Shown here: positions 8,366 through 13,237 of the stretch, piece after piece | Numbering within the stretch: the stretch's first letter is position 1 | How the letters are laid out: every line of letters begins with the position of its first letter | Origin: Oscillospiraceae bacterium UBA6370 | Lineage (GTDB): Bacteria; Bacillota; Clostridia; Oscillospirales; Oscillospiraceae | Length of the DNA: 13,237 nucleotides | Direction of reading: 5' to 3' | NCBI GenBank assembly: GCA_002437735.1 | Contig: DJRC01000058.1 | Location: 2,104-15,340, forward strand | The notes under the pieces: model-generated | Database searches by the model: none | What the model was told of the DNA's origin: nothing | Seen by the model: only the letters and a program-made list of their open reading frames with translations | Position numbers and translations under genes: made by a program

Positions 8366-8388
8366 AAATGCAAAAAGTGCTTGCATTT
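8366..8388. repeat. 8-bp inverted repeat overlapping the rplS -35 box
   Basis: AAATGCAA (8366-8373) and TTGCATTT (8381-8388) are perfect inverted copies around a 7-nt spacer. The right arm contains the whole rplS -35 TTGCAT. It is A/T-rich and followed by CC rather than a T run, so it is a poor terminator. It could be a regulator site or a weak structure after addA. Confidence 0.4.
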
Positions 8389-8409
8389 CCACGCTTGATG
8401 TGATATTCT
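8381..8409 (+). promoter_or_regulatory. Sigma-A-type promoter of rplS
   Basis: The -35 TTGCAT (8381-8386) and -10 TATTCT (8404-8409) have a 17-bp spacer. Predicted initiation near 8416 leaves a leader of about 98 nt before the rplS ATG. This gives L19 its own transcription unit, separate from addBA. Confidence 0.7.
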
Positions 8410-8415
8410 ATCCGA

Positions 8416-8506
8416 GCTTGAAAAGGGCGGTCCTCTGCCGTGCGCGGGTGAAAGCACCCCAATGCGCCATGGAAAAGCGGTCACGAACGCCTATAAATTA
8501 GGAGGA
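8416..8506 (+). ncRNA. Structured 5' leader of rplS, candidate autogenous L19 control element
   Basis: Between the predicted transcription start and the ribosome binding site two hairpins can be drawn. The first pairs GGCGG (8426-8430) with CTGCC (8435-8439), one G-U pair, over loop TCCT. The second pairs GCGC-GGGTG (8442-8450) with CACCC (8455-8459) and, after a 4-nt bulge, GCGC (8464-8467). TCCTC at 8431-8435 is complementary to GAGGA at 8502-8506 in the Shine-Dalgarno, so loop-to-SD pairing is conceivable. Feedback leaders for L19 are known in Firmicutes, but I cannot confirm that this one matches the described consensus. Confidence 0.4.
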
Positions 8507-8513
8507 AATATCC

Positions 8514-8855
8514 ATGGATCTCATCAAGGAACTCGAAAGCCAGCAGATGAAGGCTGAGAAGCCCGTTGCCAACGTCGGCGACACCGTCCGCGTCCACGTC
8601 AAGATCAAGGAAGGCTCCCGCGAGCGTATTCAGGTCTTCGAGGGCATCGTGATCGCCAAGAAGCACGGCGGCATCGAGGAGACCATCACCGTCCGCCGTC
8701 TGGCCTATGGCGTCGGCGTCGAGAAGGTTTTCCCGCTGCACTCCCCCTCGATCGAGAAGATCGAGACCGTGCGCACCGGCTTTGTCCGCCGCGCGAAGCT
8801 CTACTATCTGCGTGACCGCGTTGGTAAGGCTGCCAAGATCCGCGAGAAGCTGTAA
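8514..8855 (+). CDS. rplS: Large-subunit ribosomal protein L19 (bL19)
   Basis: 113 residues, the normal length of bL19. The protein lies at the 30S-50S interface of the ribosome. Family hallmarks are visible: GDTVRVHVKIKEG near the start, RIQVFEGIVIA, ITVRRLAYGVGVEKVFPLHSP in the middle and VRRAKLYYLRDRVGKAAKI at the basic C-terminus. A perfect AGGAGG (8500-8505) sits 8 nt before the ATG. Codon use is strongly biased (AAG, GTC, CGC, ATC), as expected for a highly expressed gene. In most bacteria rplS follows trmD; here it follows addA instead, with its own promoter, leader and terminator. Confidence 0.98.
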   Translation: MDLIKELESQQMKAEKPVANVGDTVRVHVKIKEGSRERIQVFEGIVIAKKHGGIEETITVRRLAYGVGVEKVFPLHSPSIEKIETVRTGFVRRAKLYYLRDRVGKAAKIREKL

Positions 8856-8871
8856 GAAAAGCAAAATAGAA

Positions 8872-8903
8872 ACGACGTGGGCGACCGCGTCGTTTTTATT
8901 TAT
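8872..8903 (+). terminator. Intrinsic terminator of rplS
   Basis: A 9-bp stem, ACGACGTGG (8872-8880) with CCGCGTCGT (8885-8893), one G-U pair, closes on a GCGA tetraloop of the stable GNRA type. A T-rich tail (TTTTATTTAT) follows. It lies 17 nt after the rplS stop and separates rplS from the lepB unit. Confidence 0.92.
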
Positions 8904-8904
8904 G

Positions 8905-8933
8905 TTGTTTTTTTGCGTGGCGCGTGGTATCAT
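8905..8933 (+). promoter_or_regulatory. Sigma-A-type promoter of the lepB-rbgA-rnhB-yraN unit
   Basis: The -35 TTGTTT (8905-8910) and -10 TATCAT (8928-8933) are 17 bp apart, directly after the rplS terminator. Initiation near 8940 lies downstream of the GTG at 8924, which argues that lepB starts at the ATG at 8987 and not upstream. Confidence 0.6.
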
Positions 8934-8986
8934 ACATCATGAAATATTCTGCGGCCCCGCGCCGCCCGAGCGATGGAGAAACGAGT

Positions 8987-9616
8987 ATGAACGATTTTGA
9001 TAACGAGATCCTGCCCACCGATCCCGACGAGGGAGAGGAGATCACCGAGCGCGTCGCCGGGCGCGAGACCTACGAGTGGGTGCGCTCGCTGGTGGGCGCG
9101 GTACTGGCTATCACGCTGCTCTTCACCTTTGTGGTGCGTCTGATGGGCGTTGACGGCCATTCGATGGTGCCGACGCTGCAGGACGGCGACCGCCTGATCG
9201 TGGTCAGCGGCTGGCTGTGCGGCGATTACAAATACGGCGACATCGTCATTGCGTACAAGGAGAGCTTCGATGCCGAGCCCATCGTCAAGCGTGTTATCGC
9301 TACCGAGGGACAGACGGTCGATATCGACTTTACGCTCGGGCGCGTGTTTGTGGACGGCGAGCTGCTGCAGGAGGATTATGTCAACGACTTGACCTATCTC
9401 GACGAGGGGACGCAGTTTCCGCTGACGCTCGGCGAGGGCGAGCTGTTTCTGATGGGTGACAACCGCAACCGCAGCAGCGACAGCCGCGACGAACGACTCG
9501 GCGCGGTGGACGAGCGGCTCGTCATCGGCAAGGCGGTGCTGCTGGTATTTCCGGGCAAGGACAGTCTGACCGACAAGCGCGATTTCAGCCGTCTCGGCTC
9601 TTTGAAGATGAAGTAA
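8987..9616 (+). CDS. lepB: Signal peptidase I (type I leader peptidase)
   Basis: 209 residues from ATG 8987, chosen because GGAGAA lies 6 nt upstream and the predicted promoter overlaps the alternative start at 8924. It is a membrane-anchored serine protease of family S26 that removes signal peptides from exported preproteins. An acidic cytoplasmic N-terminus of about 30 residues precedes one membrane segment (about 33-52). The catalytic serine S59 is in GHSMVPTL, the general base K101 is in VKRVIATEG, and the GDNRNRSSDSR box is at 157-167. Single-pass topology with the active site outside is typical of Gram-positive SipS-like enzymes. It is first in a compact unit with rbgA, rnhB and yraN. 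Confidence 0.95.
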   Translation: MNDFDNEILPTDPDEGEEITERVAGRETYEWVRSLVGAVLAITLLFTFVVRLMGVDGHSMVPTLQDGDRLIVVSGWLCGDYKYGDIVIAYKESFDAEPIVKRVIATEGQTVDIDFTLGRVFVDGELLQEDYVNDLTYLDEGTQFPLTLGEGELFLMGDNRNRSSDSRDERLGAVDERLVIGKAVLLVFPGKDSLTDKRDFSRLGSLKMK

Positions 9617-9628
9617 GGGGGAGACGTT

Positions 9629-10495
9629 ATGCAGCTGGAAAGTCTGAGCTGGTTCCCCGGACACATGACGAAAACGCGCCGCATGGTCGCCGCCGAGATC
9701 GGCAGCATGGACGCGGTGTGCGAGATCATCGACGCGCGCATCCCGCGCGCGAGCCGCAACCCAGACCTCGACGATCTGACGGCGGGCAAGCCGCGCATCG
9801 TGGTGCTCAACCGCGTCGATCAGGCCGACCCGAAGGCGACGAAGCAGTGGGCGGCATGGTTCCGCGCGCAGGGCTATGCGGTGCTGGAGGTTGACGCTAA
9901 GTCCGGCGCGGGCGTGAAGCAGTTCGCGCCCGCAGTTCGCGCGCTGCTTGCGGACAAGCTGCGCGCCTACGAGGAAAAGGGGCAGATCGGGCGCGTGCTG
10001 CGCGTGATGGTGCTCGGCATCCCGAACGTCGGCAAATCGACCTTCATCAACAAGGTCTCCGGCCGAAAGACCGCCAAGGCGGAGGATCGCCCCGGCGTGA
10101 CGCGCGGCAAGCAGTGGGTGCCGGTGGACAAAACGCTGGAGCTGCTGGATACGCCCGGCATCCTCTGGCCGAAATTCGAGAACCCGAACGTAGGCGTGCG
10201 CCTCGGCTTTACCGGCGCCATCCGCGACGACGTGATGGATATGGAGGATCTGGCCTCCCGCTTGATGGCGTACCTCGGCGCGCATTACCCCGAGGCACTG
10301 ACTGAGCGCTATAAGATCGCCGTCGAGCCGGGAGAGCCGGGCTGGGAGCTGCTGGAGAAGGCGGGCCGCAAGCGCGGCTTCCTTGTGTCCGGCGGCGAGG
10401 TGAACACTGAGCGCATGGCACGCATTTTGCTCGACGAATACCGCGCCGGCAAGCTGGGACGCTTTACACTTGAGCTGCCGGAGGAGAACGCATGA
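9629..10495 (+). CDS. rbgA: Ribosome biogenesis GTPase A (RbgA/YlqF)
   Basis: 288 residues, the usual length. It is a circularly permuted GTPase needed for late 50S subunit assembly. The N-terminal WFPGHMTKTRR (8-18) is a family signature. The G motifs come in permuted order: G4 at 61-64, G5-like DAKSG (89-93), G1 GIPNVGKST (130-138), G2 around PGVTRG (155-160) and G3 DTPG (174-177). The C-terminal roughly 90 residues form the RNA-binding helical part. G4 reads NRVD rather than NKxD, a conservative Lys-to-Arg change at the guanine-recognition motif. GGGGGAG 5 nt before the ATG is the ribosome binding site. It begins 12 nt after lepB and overlaps rnhB by 4 nt (ATGA). Confidence 0.95.
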   Translation: MQLESLSWFPGHMTKTRRMVAAEIGSMDAVCEIIDARIPRASRNPDLDDLTAGKPRIVVLNRVDQADPKATKQWAAWFRAQGYAVLEVDAKSGAGVKQFAPAVRALLADKLRAYEEKGQIGRVLRVMVLGIPNVGKSTFINKVSGRKTAKAEDRPGVTRGKQWVPVDKTLELLDTPGILWPKFENPNVGVRLGFTGAIRDDVMDMEDLASRLMAYLGAHYPEALTERYKIAVEPGEPGWELLEKAGRKRGFLVSGGEVNTERMARILLDEYRAGKLGRFTLELPEENA

Positions 10496-11133
10496 GGGAG
10501 CACGTTTCGCTCGCAAGCTATGAGCTGGAAGCCGCCGCCCGCGCAGAGGGGTATGCCCAGGTCTGCGGCGTGGACGAGGCGGGCGCGGGTCCTCTGATGG
10601 GCCCGGTGTACGCCGCTGCGGTGATCCTGCCGGAGGGCTGCGTCATCGAGGGACTGGACGACTCGAAGAAGCTCAGCGAGAAAAAGCGCGAGGCGCTGTT
10701 TGACATCATCTGCGAAAGGGCGGTCGCTTACAGCGTCGCGTCCGTGGACGCGCGGGAGATCGACGAGATCGACATTTTGAACGCCCGCATGAAAGCGATG
10801 CTGCTTGCCATCGACGGTCTGAGCGTCAAGGCGGACTTTGCCCTCATCGACGGCAACCGTGACCATGGGACGAAATACGCCGTCTCCACGCCGCACCGCA
10901 CGGTCATTGGCGGCGACGGCGTGAGCATGAGCATTGCCGCGGCGTCGATTTTAGCCAAGGTCAGCCGCGACCGCTTTGTGACCGACGTGCTGGACAAGCA
11001 ATATCCGCAGTATCAATTTGCAAGGCACAAGGGCTATGGGACCCGGCTGCACTACGCCATGCTCGACGAGTACGGTCCCTGCCCCTGTCACCGAAGGACC
11101 TTTCTCAAGAAGTGGGAGGCGGGGAGAAAATGA
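10492..11133 (+). CDS. rnhB: Ribonuclease HII
   Basis: 213 residues, normal for RNase HII, which cuts RNA in RNA-DNA hybrids and at single misincorporated ribonucleotides in DNA. The four acidic residues can be placed: D28 and E29 in GVDEAG, D120 in ALIDGN and D142 in IGGD. Also visible are DDSKKLSEKKRE (57-68), IAAASILAKVSRD (148-160) and RHKGYGT. The loop after the first catalytic pair reads GAG (31-33) where the family normally has GRG, so the arginine is an alanine (codon GCG). The start overlaps the rbgA stop as ATGA, with GGAGGAG 5 nt upstream. The stop overlaps yraN in the same way. This is a usual rbgA neighbour in Firmicutes. Confidence 0.95.
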   Translation: MREHVSLASYELEAAARAEGYAQVCGVDEAGAGPLMGPVYAAAVILPEGCVIEGLDDSKKLSEKKREALFDIICERAVAYSVASVDAREIDEIDILNARMKAMLLAIDGLSVKADFALIDGNRDHGTKYAVSTPHRTVIGGDGVSMSIAAASILAKVSRDRFVTDVLDKQYPQYQFARHKGYGTRLHYAMLDEYGPCPCHRRTFLKKWEAGRK

Positions 11134-11483
11134 GTACGACCAAGGAAGCCGGCGACCGCGGCGAAGCGATGGCCGCAGAGTATCTGCGAGAAAACGGCTA
11201 TGAGCTTCTTGCCTCGCAGTTCCGCTGCCGCTTCGGGGAGATCGACCTTATCGCCCGCCGGGGCGGTATCCTCTGCTTTGTGGAGGTCAAGCTACGCAGC
11301 GACCGGCGCTTCGGTCTGCCGCGCGATTTTGTCACCACTGCCAAGCAGCGGCGTATCCGCACCACGGCGGCCTTTTACATGACGCGGCACGACCCCGACC
11401 TCTGCGCCCGCTTTGACGTGGCGGAGGTCTACGACGACGAAACGCCGCCGCGCATCGAGTACATTGAGAACGCATTTGAGTAA
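11130..11483 (+). CDS. yraN: YraN/UPF0102 family protein with nuclease-like fold
   Basis: 117 residues, typical of UPF0102, a widespread family that usually follows rnhB and has a PD-(D/E)xK restriction-endonuclease-like core. The signature is intact: GEAMAAEYLRENGY (11-24), FRCRFGEIDLIA (31-42) and FVEVKLR (50-56). E37, D39, E52 and K54 are the putative active-site residues. The biological role is unsettled; a part in DNA processing is inferred from the fold and neighbours only. ATG 11130 overlaps the rnhB stop as ATGA and is preferred to the GTG at 11112, which would lie inside the ribosome-binding region. A GGGGAG is only 3 nt upstream, with GGGAGG at 10 nt as an alternative. Confidence 0.92.
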   Translation: MSTTKEAGDRGEAMAAEYLRENGYELLASQFRCRFGEIDLIARRGGILCFVEVKLRSDRRFGLPRDFVTTAKQRRIRTTAAFYMTRHDPDLCARFDVAEVYDDETPPRIEYIENAFE

Positions 11484-11504
11484 GCGGCAGGAAAGGGGGC
11501 GGCT

Positions 11505-12194
11505 ATGGCGCTCTACACGATCGGCGATCTGCACCTCTCGCTCGGCGGGAGCAAGCCGATGGACATTTTCGGCGATAAATGGGCGAACCACGTTGAGCGC
11601 CTGCGCGCGTCCTTTTCGCACCTGACGGCGGACGATGTGACGGTGCTGGCGGGCGATCTTTCCTGGGGCATTTCGCTCGAGGAGTCGCTGCCGGACTTTC
11701 GGTTCATCGACGCGCTGCCCGGGCGCAAGATCATTCTGAAGGGAAACCATGACTACTGGTGGGGCACCGCCACGAAAATGAGGAAATTTTTCGAGGCGCA
11801 CGGCATCGAAAGCATCGACATTTTGTTCAACAACTGCTTCTTCTATGGGGACTATGCTCTCTGCGGCACGCGCGGCTGGTTTTATGAGGAGGACGCCGCC
11901 GGCACGCACACGGGCAAGATGCTCGCGCGCGAGGCGATGCGGCTGGAGGCCTCGTTCAAGGCGGCAGGGGAGCGGCCCATCCTCTGCTTCCTGCACTATC
12001 CGCCGCTCTACCAGGGCTACCGGTGCCCGGAGCTGCTCGAGCTCATCGACCGCTACCGCGCCGAGCGCTGCTATTACGGCCATCTGCACGGTCCCACGCA
12101 TCGCCGCGCCTTTGAGGGACGGCGCGGAGAGACCGACTATGCCCTCATTTCCGCGGATTATCTGGGCTTCGTCCCGAAAAAAATCTGCGATTAA
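11505..12194 (+). CDS. Calcineurin-type metallophosphoesterase, substrate unknown
   Basis: 229 residues carrying a full set of dinuclear-metal phosphoesterase motifs: GDLH with D8 and H10, GDLSW with D51, GNHDYWW with N81 and H82, FLHYPP with H164, and GHLHG with H193 and H195. There is no signal peptide or membrane segment, so it should be cytoplasmic. It resembles the compact predicted phosphohydrolases common in clostridia, probably the COG1768 group, for which no physiological substrate is known to me. The ribosome binding site AAAGGGGG lies 5 nt before the ATG. It starts 21 nt after yraN with no terminator or clear promoter between, so it is probably the last gene of the lepB unit. Confidence 0.85.
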   Translation: MALYTIGDLHLSLGGSKPMDIFGDKWANHVERLRASFSHLTADDVTVLAGDLSWGISLEESLPDFRFIDALPGRKIILKGNHDYWWGTATKMRKFFEAHGIESIDILFNNCFFYGDYALCGTRGWFYEEDAAGTHTGKMLAREAMRLEASFKAAGERPILCFLHYPPLYQGYRCPELLELIDRYRAERCYYGHLHGPTHRRAFEGRRGETDYALISADYLGFVPKKICD

Positions 12195-12216
12195 AGGAAA
12201 AATGATAAAAAAAGGG

Positions 12217-12245
12217 TAGATATTTTCCAAAACCTATGGTAAAAT
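12217..12245 (+). promoter_or_regulatory. Possible promoter of tig
   Basis: A -10 TAAAAT (12240-12245) has a weak -35 TAGATA (12217-12222) 17 bp upstream, in an A/T-rich 99-bp gap that contrasts with the GC-rich genes around it. Initiation near 12252 would give a leader of about 42 nt. A small GGTA-AAA-TACC repeat (12238-12248) overlaps the -10. I see no intrinsic terminator in the gap, so read-through from upstream remains possible. Confidence 0.45.
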
Positions 12246-12293
12246 ACCACTTTGCAATGAGCATCATTTGCTTAATACGGAGGAAAAAGAAAC

Positions 12294-13237
12294 ATGAATG
12301 TCAAGTCTGTTGAAAAGCTCGAAAAGAGCCAGGTCGCCGTCACCGTCGAAGTGACTGCCGAGGAGTTTGAAGCCGCCGTTCAGAAGGCGTATCTCAAGAT
12401 GCGCAATAAGATCAGCGTGCCCGGCTTCCGTCCCGGCAAGGCGCCCCGCAAGATGATCGAAAAGCTCTACGGCGAGGGCGTGTTCTACAGCGACGCTGTG
12501 GACGCTGCGCTTCCCGATGCATATACGCAGGCCATCGGCTCCAGCGGCCTTGATGTGGTCGGCTATCCCGAGATCGAGATCGTTGACGACCAGATCGGCA
12601 AGGACGGTTTCACCTTCAAGGCGACCGTCGCGGTCTATCCCGAGGTCGAGTTGGGCCAGTACAAGGGCGTGAGCGCCGTGAAGGAAGAGGTCAAGGTCAC
12701 GGCGGACGACGTCAAGGAGCGCCTAAACCAGATGGCCGAGCGTGAGGCCCGCCTCGTTTCTGTGGACCGCAAGGTCAAGAAGGGCGATACCGCCGTCATC
12801 GACTTTGAGGGCTTCGACAACGGCGTTGCTTTCGAGGGCGGCAAGGGCGAGAACCATGAGCTGGAGATCGGCTCGGGCAGCTTCGTTCCCGGCTTCGAGG
12901 ATCAGATCATCGGCATGAAGGCCGGTGAGGAGAAGGACATCGACATCACCTTCCCCGAGAACTACACCAAGGATCTCGCCGGCAAGCAGGTCGTGTTCCA
13001 CGTCAAGGTCAACGAGGTCAAGGAAAAGCAGACTCCGGCGCTCGACGACGAGTTCGCCAAGGACGTTTCCGAGTTTGAGACGCTCAAGGAGCTCAAGGAC
13101 GACACCAAGGCCAAGATCGCGGCCGAGCGTGAGCAGTCCGTCAAGATCGCCTTTGAGAACGCGCTGCTCGAGAAGGTCGCCGGCGACATCAAGGCCGAGA
13201 TCCCCGAGGTCATGATCGAGGAGCAGTGCCGCCGCTT
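12294..13237 (+). CDS. tig: Trigger factor (ribosome-associated chaperone and prolyl isomerase), 3'-truncated by window end
   Basis: The first 314 residues of a protein usually about 430 long; the window ends inside the C-terminal chaperone arms. Trigger factor binds at the ribosome exit tunnel near L23 and protects nascent chains. The N-terminal ribosome-binding domain contains the docking signature GFRPGKAP (44-51). The FKBP-type prolyl isomerase domain spans about 160-245, with GDTAVIDFEG, GSGSFVPGFEDQIIGM and GEEKDIDITFPENY. A lysine- and glutamate-rich helical region follows. GGAGG (12279-12283) lies 10 nt before the ATG. Codon use is highly biased (AAG, GAG, GTC, GCC), like rplS, indicating high expression. 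In Firmicutes clpP and clpX often follow, but that is outside the view. Confidence 0.97.
   Translation, partial: MNVKSVEKLEKSQVAVTVEVTAEEFEAAVQKAYLKMRNKISVPGFRPGKAPRKMIEKLYGEGVFYSDAVDAALPDAYTQAIGSSGLDVVGYPEIEIVDDQIGKDGFTFKATVAVYPEVELGQYKGVSAVKEEVKVTADDVKERLNQMAEREARLVSVDRKVKKGDTAVIDFEGFDNGVAFEGGKGENHELEIGSGSFVPGFEDQIIGMKAGEEKDIDITFPENYTKDLAGKQVVFHVKVNEVKEKQTPALDDEFAKDVSEFETLKELKDDTKAKIAAEREQSVKIAFENALLEKVAGDIKAEIPEVMIEEQCRR

Noticed and set aside
8924..8986. Upstream GTG start for lepB
   Set aside because: The predicted -10 box lies at 8928-8933, so this codon would precede the transcript. The ATG at 8987 has a good ribosome binding site.
8930..10516. Minus-strand open frame of 528 codons opposite lepB and rbgA
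   Set aside because: It is antisense to two clearly identified genes, has the low-complexity Arg/His/Ala composition typical of GC-rich shadow frames, and shows no recognisable domain.
12195..12293. Intrinsic terminator after the metallophosphoesterase
   Set aside because: The gap is A/T-rich but holds no stem followed by a T tract; only a 4-bp repeat around AAA is visible.
1..13237. An undescribed defence or mobile system around addAB
   Set aside because: Every gene belongs to a known family. There is no integrase, transposase, toxin-antitoxin pair, repeat array or compositional island.

Overview
This window is a high-GC chromosomal segment, about 60-65% G+C by eye, from a member of the Firmicutes, most likely an Oscillospirales/Oscillospiraceae-type gut clostridium. 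The inference rests on four things: an AddAB rather than RecBCD nuclease, strong AGGAGG-type ribosome binding sites throughout, the clostridial order rplS-lepB-rbgA(ylqF)-rnhB-yraN, and the flavour of the L19, RbgA and trigger factor sequences. The genus cannot be fixed from the sequence alone. Almost all of it is ordinary core genome. I see no mobile element, CRISPR array, tRNA, rRNA or phage gene, and no stretch over 300 bases lacks a gene.

Left end (1-1430). A strong intrinsic terminator at the edge closes an unseen plus-strand gene. Facing it is a minus-strand two-gene unit: a MarR-family regulator (804-1238) and a TauE/SafE (TSUP) membrane exporter (25-801). Its promoter has a perfect TTGACA box, and two interleaved palindromes lie over the predicted start of transcription, the layout of a self-repressed MarR unit. 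A separate plus-strand promoter in the same 192-bp divergent gap drives addB.

Middle (1431-8340). addB and addA encode both subunits of the AddAB helicase-nuclease, which resects DNA double-strand breaks for RecA loading. They overlap by 8 nt and all catalytic motifs are present.

Right part (8341-13237). rplS (ribosomal protein L19) has its own promoter, a structured 5' leader and an intrinsic terminator. A new promoter then starts a tight run of five genes: lepB (signal peptidase I), rbgA/ylqF (50S assembly GTPase), rnhB (RNase HII), yraN (UPF0102, nuclease-like fold) and a metallophosphoesterase of unknown substrate. rbgA/rnhB and rnhB/yraN overlap as ATGA. The window ends inside tig (trigger factor), which has a plausible promoter of its own.

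The right part links 50S ribosome supply and assembly, protein export and folding, and genome maintenance. The points most worth a second look are the marR operator, the rplS leader (a hairpin loop complementary to the Shine-Dalgarno), an RNase HII whose usual GRG loop reads GAG, and an NRVD in place of NKxD in RbgA. I found no convincing undescribed multi-gene system.
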